DNA from: a bacterium
GTDB lineage: Bacteria > UBP6 > UBA1177 > JAKLFG01
DNA length: 64,000 bases
Direction of reading: 5' to 3'
Assembly (NCBI GenBank): GCA_022709425.1
Contig: JAKLIW010000003.1
Span: 196,090 to 260,089, forward strand
The notes beneath the pieces were generated by a model that was not told the DNA's origin, did not search any database, and worked only from the letters and a program-made list of their open reading frames with translations. Positions within the stretch are counted from its first letter, which is position 1. Every line of letters starts with the position of its first letter. The translations under genes and the position numbers were made by a program. This document shows positions 42,101 to 50,479 of the stretch, one piece after another.

Positions 42101-43603
42101 ATGCTCACGCAGAAGGATGTCATCTATTTCATCGTCACCGACCGTTTTTTCGACGGTGATCCGAAGAACAATCTCGGGGTTGATCGTGCCAATCCGACCG
42201 CCTACCACGGCGGCGACTTCGCCGGTATCATTAAAAAGATTCCGTACCTCAAACATCTCGGCGTCACGGCGCTCTGGATAACGCCGGTCTATGAGAATCT
42301 TCATCTGGCCGACCGCGGCGCCTACGGCTACCACGGCTACTGGCCGCTCGACTTCGAGAAGGTCGATCCGCACCTCTACACCGCCCGGTCCGGCATCGCT
42401 CCCGGCAGTATGGAATATGTCGGAGAGTTGTCCGACCGACTGAAGGAGGGGGGTATCAAACTGGTGCTCGACATGGTGGTCAATCATGTCGGCTACAACC
42501 ATCCCGCCCTGCGCAACGACCCCGCTACGCCGATACGGTCGCACTGGTTCAACACGGCGGGCGTCAGTTCCGACGTCTCGGAGCAGGACGGCTGGATGAT
42601 GGGCCTGCCCGATCTCGATCAGGACAATCCGGAGGTGGTCGACTACTGCATCGGCGCGATACTCCGCTGGATCCGCGAGGGACGGATAGATTCGATCCGC
42701 ATGGATACGGCGAAGAATGTCGAACGGGCCTTCTGGCAGCATTTCAAGACCAAGATAAAGGGACGCCACCCCGATGTATCGCTGCTTGGCGAGGTGCTGG
42801 AGAACGATATCTCGCGGTTGTCTGAGTTTCAGCAGCACTTCGCGTTCGATTCGCTGTTCGATTTTCCGCTCCAGCGGACGATGAGCGAGGTCTTCATCCG
42901 GGGCAACTCGTTCACCTGGCTCGCTTCGCCGCGCCTGTCGCCCAGCGATGCGCCGGGGGTGCTCGACGGCGACACCTACTACACGAACCATAACCGGCTG
43001 GTGACGCTGCTGGACAACCACGACCTGCCGGCTCGCTTCTTCACCGAGGCGCTCCGGGCGACCGGCGGCGATCGTCCCGCGGCGCTCAAGATGCTCCGCT
43101 TGGCGCTCTCGTTCCTGATGACCACGCGCGGCATACCGCAGATATATTACGGAACCGAGGTGGCGCTGGAGGGCGGGGGCGACCCCGACAACCGGCGCGA
43201 CATGCCGTGGGAGCTCTTTGCGGGGGACAAACCCAAGGCGCAGTACCCCGAAGCGCGGGAGACCTTCGACCATCTGCGACGGCTCATCGCGATACGGAAA
43301 GAGAACGAGGCGCTGACCTGCGGATCGCTCATCACCCTGTATGTCGACCGCTTCGTCTACGCGGTGCTACGAGAATTCGACCAGAATGTCGTCGTCTCGG
43401 TGTTCAACAACGGCGCCGACCCCATGCCCGAGACCCTGCAGATCCCGGTCATTCTCAATCCGCGAATAGCCCCGCGCATCAAGGGGATGCTCGAAAAGGG
43501 ACGACTGACCGATCTGCTGGGCGGCTTGTCGGCGCGGCTGACGGATGGTTGTCTGCCGGTCAGACTCGACGGCCGGTCGGCGGCGATATTTCGTCTTGAA
43601 TAA
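42101..43603 (+). CDS. Cytoplasmic GH13 alpha-amylase-family glycosidase
   Basis: 500 residues from ATG 42101; the frame extends upstream, but the ribosome site AGGGGAGGA (42085) and the promoter favour this start. No signal peptide. The four GH13 regions are present: DMVVNHVG; RIDSIRMDTAKN with the nucleophile Asp; SLLGEVLEND with the acid/base Glu; and LLDNHDLPARF with the third Asp. FFDGDPKNN and YHGGDF at the start fit the cyclomaltodextrinase/alpha-amylase branch. A C-terminal beta domain follows. Likely acts on glycogen or maltodextrins inside the cell. Confidence 0.9.
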   Translation: MLTQKDVIYFIVTDRFFDGDPKNNLGVDRANPTAYHGGDFAGIIKKIPYLKHLGVTALWITPVYENLHLADRGAYGYHGYWPLDFEKVDPHLYTARSGIAPGSMEYVGELSDRLKEGGIKLVLDMVVNHVGYNHPALRNDPATPIRSHWFNTAGVSSDVSEQDGWMMGLPDLDQDNPEVVDYCIGAILRWIREGRIDSIRMDTAKNVERAFWQHFKTKIKGRHPDVSLLGEVLENDISRLSEFQQHFAFDSLFDFPLQRTMSEVFIRGNSFTWLASPRLSPSDAPGVLDGDTYYTNHNRLVTLLDNHDLPARFFTEALRATGGDRPAALKMLRLALSFLMTTRGIPQIYYGTEVALEGGGDPDNRRDMPWELFAGDKPKAQYPEARETFDHLRRLIAIRKENEALTCGSLITLYVDRFVYAVLREFDQNVVVSVFNNGADPMPETLQIPVILNPRIAPRIKGMLEKGRLTDLLGGLSARLTDGCLPVRLDGRSAAIFRLE

Positions 43604-43623
43604 CAACACAGCGAGGTGATAGC

Positions 43624-44082
43624 ATGGAAGTGAAGAAGGCGCCCATCGACATCAAGAAATTCACGGTCCTTTCGGTCCATCTCGACGCCGTACCGGTGCC
43701 GAAGGACCATCAGGGGAAAAAACTCCCCGAACCGCCCATCGACATCGACTTCTCGGTCCTCAACGCGGTCGAGAACGAACGGCTGACCAAGGTCGTCCTC
43801 AAGGTGGGGGCGAATCTCAAACGGGAACTGCCCGGCTATTCGTTCCAGATCGTTTGCGAGGGACTTTTCGAATATACCGAAAAGATGCCTCCCGAAGAGC
43901 GCGAGAAAGCGCTGTTCCTCGCCCTGCCGATACTGTTCCATTCGGGCCGCGGGTATCTGCTCAATCTCACCGCCGCCGGCGTCTACGGTCCCTTCAATCT
44001 GCCGATGCCCGACATCAACGAACTCTTCGCCCGTAAAAAGGCGGCCGTTACCGGCGGCAAGGGAAAGAAAGTGACCGCCTGA
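43624..44082 (+). CDS. SecB-like protein
   Basis: 152 residues; GAGGTG lies 6 nt before ATG. The order of elements (a beta strand FTVLSVHLDAVP, a conserved LKVGANLKR...YSFQIVCEGLFEYTEKMP, then REKALFLALPILFHSGRGYLLNLTAAGVYGPFNLPMPDI) matches the SecB fold. In that fold L-x-x-x-x-P-I-L-F-x-x-x-R-x-x-I-x-x-L-T...PP.x.LP is typical. Could be a general export chaperone or a specialised one. Twenty bases after the GH13 gene. Confidence 0.5.
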   Translation: MEVKKAPIDIKKFTVLSVHLDAVPVPKDHQGKKLPEPPIDIDFSVLNAVENERLTKVVLKVGANLKRELPGYSFQIVCEGLFEYTEKMPPEEREKALFLALPILFHSGRGYLLNLTAAGVYGPFNLPMPDINELFARKKAAVTGGKGKKVTA

Positions 44083-44111
44083 AAAAATATCCTTTCCGGC
44101 AAAAATACCGC

Positions 44112-44140
44112 TTGCAAACGGCTTCCGACGGAGCTATACT
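44112..44140 (+). promoter_or_regulatory. Strong sigma-70-like promoter with a long leader
   Basis: TTGCAA (44112-44117), 17 nt, TATACT (44135-44140). The predicted start near 44147 gives a leader of about 195 nt before ATG 44343. The rest of the 260-bp gene-free stretch (44083-44342) shows no ORF I would support. CTCCTCC near 44160 is complementary to the GGAGGAG ribosome site near 44332. Confidence 0.65.
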
Positions 44141-44342
44141 GTAATTGTCGATTAACGACTCCTCCGCTCTTTGCCACTCGTTGGTATGCATCTCCGCCCT
44201 CCGCCCTCACGTCCATCAGGATCGTGTCGGTTCTTTCCAACATTGAATGCTTCGCCGAACGGCGCATGAGTGCGTCCGTTGTTGAAGTTTTGCGGTGTCG
44301 GAAAGGGGCGGGTTCTTACCAATGTTCGAGAAGGAGGAGGCC

Positions 44343-45035
44343 ATGCGCCAACATCGAACGAACCATGCGGCAGCCACCCTGATGAGGACGCTTGTCGTCA
44401 TCATCGTTGCCGCCGCCTCTTTCCTGCTGGAAGCGGGGGAGATCAGGACCGTTGTCCTTAACGAAGCGGTACGGCTCTATGCCGCCGGCGAGTATCCGCA
44501 GGCGCTCGCCGAGATCGCCGAGGTCGAAGAACTGCTTGCGCGGACGCCGATGGAGGCGGAGGCGGCGCTTTTGCGCAGTCAGATCATCGCTTTCATCAAG
44601 ACGCTGGAAAAAGTACAGGAGGCGGTCGAGATCGGCGATTCCGAAGGGATCCTGCGCAATGTATCGAACGCCGAATTGCTCGACAAGATCATCGCACCGC
44701 GCGGGAGCGGCTGGAAACTGCAGGCGCGGAAGATCCGGGCGTGGGGCTATTACCTTACGGCGAATCGCCTTGAACGACGCGAGCGTTATGGAGAAGCGGA
44801 TGGCTGGTACCAGAAATGCGCCGCCGAGGACCCGGAGCGGACCGAATGCGTTGGTTGGATTGCTGCAAAACCGAAGCTACTGCAAAAGCTCTATCTTAAA
44901 GCCCAACTCTATCAGGACTATCAACCCCAGCGGGCGATGGAACTCTACCGCGACATCTGTCGGATGACCGAACTGACCGATGAATTCAACAAAAAGGCAC
45001 AGCGCGGACTCGCCCTTTCGGACGAACTCGAATGA
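44343..45035 (+). CDS. Exported helical-repeat (TPR-like) protein
   Basis: 230 residues from ATG 44343, which follows AGGAGGAGG; upstream in-frame starts would precede the ribosome site. A signal segment (LMRTLVVIIVAAASFLLEAG) precedes helical repeats with TPR-like features: LNEAVRLYAAGEYPQALAEI, then later ERYGEADGWYQKCAAEDPE and QDYQPQRAMELYRDIC. Probably periplasmic scaffold; partner unknown. Confidence 0.7.
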   Translation: MRQHRTNHAAATLMRTLVVIIVAAASFLLEAGEIRTVVLNEAVRLYAAGEYPQALAEIAEVEELLARTPMEAEAALLRSQIIAFIKTLEKVQEAVEIGDSEGILRNVSNAELLDKIIAPRGSGWKLQARKIRAWGYYLTANRLERRERYGEADGWYQKCAAEDPERTECVGWIAAKPKLLQKLYLKAQLYQDYQPQRAMELYRDICRMTELTDEFNKKAQRGLALSDELE

Positions 45036-45092
45036 CGCGGCGTTGTGGTCCTTTCGGTGCGATCAGAGCTGGCAACAAGATAACGGATAGTC

Positions 45093-45120
45093 TTTACTTC
45101 GGATTTATCCCTGCTATAAT
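45093..45120 (+). promoter_or_regulatory. Promoter with perfect TATAAT box
   Basis: TTTACT (45093-45098), 16 nt, TATAAT (45115-45120). Start expected near 45127, ahead of two small ORFs and the lipoprotein at 45309. Confidence 0.65.
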
Positions 45121-45149
45121 GCCGATGTTCAATGTGCAGGGGATCGGCG

Positions 45150-45197
45150 ATGAGTGATCGATTAAAACAGATCGTGCTTGCGGCGATCGCGGTATGA
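45150..45197 (+). other. Candidate 15-residue leader ORF
   Basis: ATG 45150 follows CAGGGGATCGGCG and reads MSDRLKQIVLAAIAV. The TGA overlaps the next ATG (ATGA at 45194). Lies within about 25 nt of the predicted transcript start. It could be a leader peptide or the first part of a broken small gene. Confidence 0.35.
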
Positions 45198-45295
45198 TCT
45201 CTCCCGAAAAAGCAGAGGCGCGGCAGGGGAATGTACTGGCCGTCGCCATCAAGAAGTTTGTTCTGGAAAAGCTTTCCTCAACTCTCAATCCATAG
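45194..45295 (+). other. Candidate 33-residue small ORF
   Basis: ATG 45194 reads MISPEKAEARQGNVLAVAIK and ends in LEKLSSTLNP before TAG 45295, which is 13 nt before the lipoprotein ATG. Coupled through ATGA to the preceding mini-ORF. No family recognised; could be a remnant. Confidence 0.3.
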
Positions 45296-45308
45296 CGGCG
45301 GATACGGC

Positions 45309-47006
45309 ATGGTCATCGCCGAGACCAGAAATATCATTTTTCTCGTAGTTGCGGCCTTTCTCGTCGCCTGCACTGCAAAGAACGCTTCGTCGAACGACAA
45401 CGATCCGTGCGTTGGCCGTTGCGGAATGATCGGTACTGTAATTTGCGGCAACTGCGAGTACGGCTACACCTGCAACACAGCACAGTACTGCGTCGAAATA
45501 CCGGGAAACGATGTGGATTATTGGACGGAAGAGAAAGATGAAGACAATGCGGACATAGATCTCGTCGACCGGGACATGACGCTTACCGAGCACGAATATC
45601 CCGACATGCTGGAGGATCCCTATAAGACCTCTTATCCCGATGAGGATCGGAACATTGCCTATATCTACTACGGCGATATCGACATAGTTGCCAGCGATCC
45701 GGAGAATGTGCGGGGTCAGTTGTGGGATAAAAAGTTTCAAGGCCCCACCAAACCTTTGGATGAATGTGTTCCCGTTCCATTTGATGCCTGTGCCGACCAT
45801 TATCCGCATGAGGCACAGATAATCGAAAACTCGCCTGTCATTCAAGGATTGCCCAACGGTGAATGTGGGGAGATAAAAAATCCATTGGTAGCCAATCATT
45901 CTTGTGATTATCTCCTTACTCCGGGTTGTTGGTTTGCCTTCGAAATTGGCGACCGGTTGCATATATCAGAAAAAGAAGGCAAGTTTTTGTTTGGAATAGG
46001 TGGAGGAAAGGCTACGCCGACATGGCAAAATGAGGGCACGTATCTATATGATATGTCTACACGGTCCGTTCTCCGTTATGGACGAGCGTATACCGAAGGC
46101 ACGATTGGCAATGACTACATGTACCTTGTTTCATATGATCAATCCGTAGACTATGAAGGCACACCTCATCATCTTTTATATTATAATTTCTCTAAAAACC
46201 AATATGGTTTTGCATATAAGGGAGAATCGTTTTACGGGACATCGGATCTCCGCGCCAGTGAAAAATATGTTTTCATGCTGGCCTATTTCAGTATGGACGG
46301 ATCTGGGAAAGATGCTCGAATACTCTACACTAAGGTCGATGAGTGGGACAAGTGGAAAGAGTTGCTCTACAAGAAAGACACGCTCCAAGGACTTGAGCGT
46401 CGTCCTTATTTCCCGTCGATGCTTGATAACTTGGTGGCATACTACGATTGGGATTATCAGGTGACACTTTGCGATCTCGACAAAGGCGATTCGGGATGTC
46501 GAAAGCTGACGAGGGAAGGCGAGACTGGTTTTGCCCCCCTCATCAAAGACAAGAACACGGTTTATTTCGCAACTTCATCCTCCACTGATGATTTTCAGAC
46601 TTTCACCATCAAGGTTATTGAGGCAAATATCACCAACCTAACCAACATCACTTATAAGACATTGTTTTCCTTCGACAACATGCGGATGAACATGTACGAT
46701 CTGGACGATAAGTACTTATTCTACAACAAAGAACTGGTGTATGCCAACGGTGGAGCACCCGAGGATAGCGTTAGCATTCTTTGTTATTACCGTTTTAGTG
46801 ACGGCAAAAATATCTGCATGCAGGAGGATTGGGATCAAAAAACATATAAGCTCAGAGGTCTTTTCTGGAAACATTGGCTCGTCTATGAAACAGCCTGGAA
46901 TCTCAGTAAAGAATTGGTCGTTCGTGATATGGAGTGCTATTGTGATACGTATCCTGACCAATGTCCGTTTGACGATTACACGCCAAAGCCGTTGAGGCGG
47001 AAATGA
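45309..47006 (+). CDS. Large A+T-rich lipoprotein, probable beta-propeller-like repeats
   Basis: 565 residues from ATG 45309, where a lipoprotein signal begins (NIIFLVVAAFLVAC). A cysteine-rich segment (CVGRCGMIGTVICGNCEYGYTC) resembles the four-cysteine modules of the 1-12 kb lipoproteins, followed by a short Asp/Glu-rich stretch. The remainder has repeated beta-strand blocks (TYLYDMSTRSVLRYGRAY, YMYLVSYDQS, YVFMLAYFSMD, NLVAYYDWDYQVTLCDLD, KYLFYNKELV) of about 50-60 residues, suggesting a propeller. The part after about 45720 is distinctly A+T-rich. Function unknown; surface exposure inferred. Confidence 0.7.
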   Translation: MVIAETRNIIFLVVAAFLVACTAKNASSNDNDPCVGRCGMIGTVICGNCEYGYTCNTAQYCVEIPGNDVDYWTEEKDEDNADIDLVDRDMTLTEHEYPDMLEDPYKTSYPDEDRNIAYIYYGDIDIVASDPENVRGQLWDKKFQGPTKPLDECVPVPFDACADHYPHEAQIIENSPVIQGLPNGECGEIKNPLVANHSCDYLLTPGCWFAFEIGDRLHISEKEGKFLFGIGGGKATPTWQNEGTYLYDMSTRSVLRYGRAYTEGTIGNDYMYLVSYDQSVDYEGTPHHLLYYNFSKNQYGFAYKGESFYGTSDLRASEKYVFMLAYFSMDGSGKDARILYTKVDEWDKWKELLYKKDTLQGLERRPYFPSMLDNLVAYYDWDYQVTLCDLDKGDSGCRKLTREGETGFAPLIKDKNTVYFATSSSTDDFQTFTIKVIEANITNLTNITYKTLFSFDNMRMNMYDLDDKYLFYNKELVYANGGAPEDSVSILCYYRFSDGKNICMQEDWDQKTYKLRGLFWKHWLVYETAWNLSKELVVRDMECYCDTYPDQCPFDDYTPKPLRRK

Positions 47007-47027
47007 GAGGCATTTAAGAGGCATTAG

Positions 47028-47056
47028 TTGACAACGGCCGCCGTTCACGGTACTTT
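47028..47056 (+). promoter_or_regulatory. Sigma-70-like promoter for dus
   Basis: TTGACA (47028-47033), 17 nt, TACTTT (47051-47056), about 28 nt before the dus start. Confidence 0.55.
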
Positions 47057-47084
47057 CCAGTGGCCGAGAACTGAAGAATAACGG

Positions 47085-48014
47085 ATGCAGTTATACCTTG
47101 CGCCCATGGCGGAGATCAGCACCGCCGCCTTTAGACAGATATGCTATTTGACCGGGGCCGATGTCTGTTACACCGAGATGATATCGGCAAAAGGGGTCAT
47201 GTTCGGCAATAAGAAAACCATCAAGATGGCGCAGGTGCTGCCGGAGGAGCCGAAGACCTTCGTCCAGATGTTCGGATCGGAACCCGACGATATCGCCGGG
47301 GCGATAGAGCGCGTCGAGGCGGTGAATCCCGCCGCTTACGGGTTCGACATCAACATGGGCTGTCCCATGAAGAAAGTGCTCAAGGGACGCAATGGCGCCT
47401 TCCTGATGACCGATCCCGAAAAGGTGCGACGGATCGTCCGCGCGGCCCGCGCGGCGACGAAAAAACCGCTTTCGGTCAAGATCCGTAAGGGATATCAACA
47501 GGAGAACGGATTAGAGATAGCGGCCATCATCGAGGAAGAGGGGGCCGACCTACTGGTCATCCATCCGCGCCTCAAGACACAGATGTTCCTGCCGGGCACC
47601 TGCGACCACGACTTCTCGATCCGGCTCGCCGCCGAGCGGCATATCCCGGTCATCCATTCGGGCGACATCACCGAGTCGGCGCACCTCGAACGGTTCGCCG
47701 GGACGAAGATCGCCGGGTTCATGATCGGGCGGGGGACCTACGGTCGTCCGTGGATATTTGAAGAACTGCGTAGCGGCCTTCCGATCGCCGATGAGCGGAA
47801 ACGGGAGCTCATGACATTGCATTTCCGCGCCATTCGGTTATACTCCATCGGTATCTCGCTCCGTACGATGATGAATGAGTTGAAGAAGAACGCCGTCTGG
47901 TATTCGCGTGGCGGAGCAGGCTCGACCGAATTCCGCAACCATATATACCAGACGAAATGGGAGGAACGGGAGCTCTTGGGGACGATCAACCGTTTTTTTG
48001 AGATCGACATCTAA
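47085..48014 (+). CDS. dus: tRNA-dihydrouridine synthase
   Basis: 309 residues. FMN-dependent TIM-barrel enzyme reducing uridine in tRNA D-loops. LYLAPMAEISTAAFRQIC is the opening signature. INMGCPMKKVLKGRNGAFLM contains the catalytic cysteine, VKIRKGY and IHSGDI are FMN contacts, and GFMIGRGTYGRPWIF closes the barrel. Which Dus subfamily (A, B or C) is not clear. The stop codon overlaps the next ATG by one base. Confidence 0.92.
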   Translation: MQLYLAPMAEISTAAFRQICYLTGADVCYTEMISAKGVMFGNKKTIKMAQVLPEEPKTFVQMFGSEPDDIAGAIERVEAVNPAAYGFDINMGCPMKKVLKGRNGAFLMTDPEKVRRIVRAARAATKKPLSVKIRKGYQQENGLEIAAIIEEEGADLLVIHPRLKTQMFLPGTCDHDFSIRLAAERHIPVIHSGDITESAHLERFAGTKIAGFMIGRGTYGRPWIFEELRSGLPIADERKRELMTLHFRAIRLYSIGISLRTMMNELKKNAVWYSRGGAGSTEFRNHIYQTKWEERELLGTINRFFEIDI

Positions 48015-48754
48015 TGATAGCCGGGATAAGTGACAGCGCCGAAGCGATGCGTCGTTTCGTCACCAAGGTCCAGCCGGGAAAACCGATCCTCATCGGCGGT
48101 GAACCGGGAGTGGGAAAGAATCATCTGGCCCGCAAGATAGTGAATACCTATTACAAGAACGACGGCATCCGGTCGGCCTTCTCGCGTATCGTCAAAGCGG
48201 AGTTCGGTCTGCCCGATCCGCTGACCGATGAGATCGTGCTGGTCGAAGAGCGGTCGCAATTCGACGAGCTGGCGGCGCGCATACCTCAGAATCTCTGGAT
48301 AGCGCCGCTTCGCGAACGGCTTGAAGATATTCCGCCGTTACTGGAGCATTTCATCACGCGGAGCGATGACTACGATCTCTGGTGTTCACAGGAGAATCTG
48401 TCGAAACTGCTCGCCTACTGGTGGCCTTATAATGTAGAAGAATTGCGGCATGTGGTGACCAATAAAGACGGCGGAAAGAACCTTCCCTATGCCCGCATTC
48501 GCGAGATACTGGTCCATTTCCCGGCCAACAAACTTGTTTCGATGAAAATGGAGGGGTTCTGGGACGATCTGGGCAAGAATGTTCGCCCCGGCAAATTCTT
48601 CCAGCTGTTCCTCGATTCGGTGGAGCGCGAATTCATCAAGGCGGCGCTTCGACATTGTCAATGGTCGGTCGGAGAAACGGCGAAACTGCTCGACATTCAT
48701 CGCAACACCCTCAATCAAAAGATCCGCAAGTACCGTATCGTGAAAAAGGGATGA
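48014..48754 (+). CDS. Truncated/degenerate NtrC-like AAA protein with Fis-type HTH
   Basis: 246 residues. ILIGGEPGVGKNHLARKIV is a P-loop matching the GETGTGK.L.A of sigma-54 activators. LRERLEDIPPLLEHFI and LLAYWWPYNVEELRHVV match the R-finger/sensor II region (LR.R..DIP.L...; W.GNVREL). The C-terminus (FIKAALRHCQWSVGETAKLLDIHRNTLNQKIRKY) is a Fis-like helix-turn-helix. The GAFTGA loop that contacts sigma-54 and a clear Walker B are absent, so sigma-54 activation is unlikely. Perhaps a DNA-binding regulator of this operon. Confidence 0.75.
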   Translation: MIAGISDSAEAMRRFVTKVQPGKPILIGGEPGVGKNHLARKIVNTYYKNDGIRSAFSRIVKAEFGLPDPLTDEIVLVEERSQFDELAARIPQNLWIAPLRERLEDIPPLLEHFITRSDDYDLWCSQENLSKLLAYWWPYNVEELRHVVTNKDGGKNLPYARIREILVHFPANKLVSMKMEGFWDDLGKNVRPGKFFQLFLDSVEREFIKAALRHCQWSVGETAKLLDIHRNTLNQKIRKYRIVKKG

Positions 48755-49344
48755 AGATGCTTGCCATCTATCCCATCATCGATCTGGCAGGTGACCGGTC
48801 GGCCGATGCCGCTTTCGTGGATCGCGTGCTTCGGATACTGCGCCCCGACTTTCTGCAACTGCGTATGAAGGAGGGAAGCGATGCGGCCATCGTCGCCAAT
48901 GCGCTTCTTATCCGTGACCGGATACGGTTCTTGAACGCCGGGACGCGGTTGGTCATCAACGACCGGCCCGATATTGCGGTGCGGTGCGGCGCACCGGTTG
49001 TTCATGTCGGAGATACCGACATATCTCCGGTCGAGGTGCGACGGCGTTATCCCGACCTACAGATCGGCCTTTCGACCCATTCTTTGGACGATATCGTTCT
49101 GGCAAACCGCTACGATCTCGCCTATATCGGATTCGGCCCGGTTTTTAAGACCGCGACTAAGCCGACCAGCCGTCCGACGGTCTTTGCGCTGGCCGCCGAG
49201 GCGCTATCCCTCTCGCGGCATCCGGTCGTATTCATCGGCGGTATCACGCCGGACACTATCGGCGACCTTCCTATCAGGGAAAAGGCGCAGGCCGCGCTTA
49301 TAGGATCTCTTGCCGATTTGCTGGATAGGAGGGCGCATGATTGA
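48751..49344 (+). CDS. thiE: Thiamine-phosphate synthase-like protein
   Basis: 197 residues from ATG 48751, overlapping the previous stop (ATGA). ThiE joins the pyrimidine and thiazole parts of thiamine. FLQLRMKEGSD, LVINDRPDIAVRCGAPVVHVGDTD, IGLSTHSLDDIVLA, YIGFGPVFKTATKP and VVFIGGITPDTI are the phosphate- and pyrimidine-binding motifs in order. No other thiamine gene or TPP riboswitch is visible, so a TenI-like role cannot be excluded. Confidence 0.85.
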   Translation: MKMLAIYPIIDLAGDRSADAAFVDRVLRILRPDFLQLRMKEGSDAAIVANALLIRDRIRFLNAGTRLVINDRPDIAVRCGAPVVHVGDTDISPVEVRRRYPDLQIGLSTHSLDDIVLANRYDLAYIGFGPVFKTATKPTSRPTVFALAAEALSLSRHPVVFIGGITPDTIGDLPIREKAQAALIGSLADLLDRRAHD

Positions 49345-50461
49345 TACCGGAAGACATTTCACGATACTTATCGTGGATGATTCGGTGGTGTCGTTGACCC
49401 ATCTGCAGAAGATCCTCAACAAAACCGGGTACACGGTCCTTTCCGCCGGTAGCGGCAACGAGGCAATTGCGGCCATTGATACAGTACTGCCCGACCTTAT
49501 CCTTCTTGATATCATGATGCCCGGCATGGATGGTTTTGAGGTGATCCGCTGGCTCAAAAGCAAGCCGCGCACCGGCCATATTCCGGTGATCTTTCTGACG
49601 GGCAACGATGACGAAGCCTCCAAGATGACCGCCTTCGATCTCGGGGCGGTCGATTATATCGTCAAGCCGTTCAATCCGCAGGAGGTCAAGGCGCGCGTCA
49701 GCGTTCATCTTAAAATAGCGGTCGCTCTGCAGGATGCCATCGAAACGCAGGCCGATAAGATACGGCAGATACACGATGCCCAGCAGGCGATACTCATCAA
49801 GCCGCAGGAATTGCCCGACGCCCGTTTTTCAGTCTATTTTCGTTCGGTCCTCGAGGCGGGCGGCGATTTCTACGACGTGCTGGAGCAGGCCGGAGGACTC
49901 TATACCTTTCTCGTGGCCGATGTGGCGGGCCACGATATCTCGACCAGTTACATCCATCCGGCGCTGAAGGCGCTGTTCCGTCAGAACTGCGCCCCGATCT
50001 ATACGCTTGACGAAACGGTCGTGATGATGAATCGCGTTCTGACGAGGATCCTGCCGGCGGAAAAATATCTTTCGGCATGCTTCCTGACGGTCAACCGCAA
50101 CGCCGGAAAGGTGTCGTGGGTGAATGCCGGTCATCCGCCGGCCCTCTTCCTGCCCAAGAACGGCGAACCGGAATTCCTTGAAGGGGACGGAGAACTTATC
50201 GGCATTTCCGAAGGATCCTTATATCGGTCGCAGGAACGCTCCTTCTGTCCCGGCGATAGGATCGTTCTCTATACCGATGGATTGGTCGAATGGGCCGAGA
50301 ACACCTCGGTGTGGGCCTCTGAATACCGCAAACTGCTCCCGTGCGCGTTGCAATTGGCGGACCTGCCGCTCGTCGAGTTGCCGCAACGTTTCGTGGAAAA
50401 ATACTTGCCCGATCGCGAAAAGATCGATGACGATATCATCGTTCTCTGCATGGACCTGTAG
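49337..50461 (+). CDS. Response regulator with SpoIIE/PP2C-type phosphatase output
   Basis: 374 residues from ATG 49337 (TAGGAGGG upstream), overlapping thiE by 8 bp. Receiver domain about 8-125: acidic pair in LIVDDSVVS, phospho-acceptor Asp in LILLDIMMPGMDG, Thr in FLTGND, Lys in IVKPFNP. A short helical linker leads to a PP2C-like domain (LEAGGDFYDV, LVADVAGHDISTS, WVNAGHPPALF, RIVLYTDGLVEW, DDDIIVLCMDL) with the metal-binding aspartates. Such proteins act in partner-switching control of sigma factors or in signalling; no anti-anti-sigma gene is nearby. Confidence 0.93.
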   Translation: MIDTGRHFTILIVDDSVVSLTHLQKILNKTGYTVLSAGSGNEAIAAIDTVLPDLILLDIMMPGMDGFEVIRWLKSKPRTGHIPVIFLTGNDDEASKMTAFDLGAVDYIVKPFNPQEVKARVSVHLKIAVALQDAIETQADKIRQIHDAQQAILIKPQELPDARFSVYFRSVLEAGGDFYDVLEQAGGLYTFLVADVAGHDISTSYIHPALKALFRQNCAPIYTLDETVVMMNRVLTRILPAEKYLSACFLTVNRNAGKVSWVNAGHPPALFLPKNGEPEFLEGDGELIGISEGSLYRSQERSFCPGDRIVLYTDGLVEWAENTSVWASEYRKLLPCALQLADLPLVELPQRFVEKYLPDREKIDDDIIVLCMDL

Positions 50462-50479
50462 GAAGATCGGGAGAGGCGA

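Noticed and set aside
48655..48750. Upstream extension of thiE
   Set aside because: The frame is open upstream but lies within the coding part of the preceding gene; ATG 48751 overlaps its stop and starts the conserved domain.
48751..48760. TPP riboswitch before thiE
   Set aside because: thiE is translationally coupled inside an operon with no leader, and no THI-box-like sequence was seen upstream of the operon.
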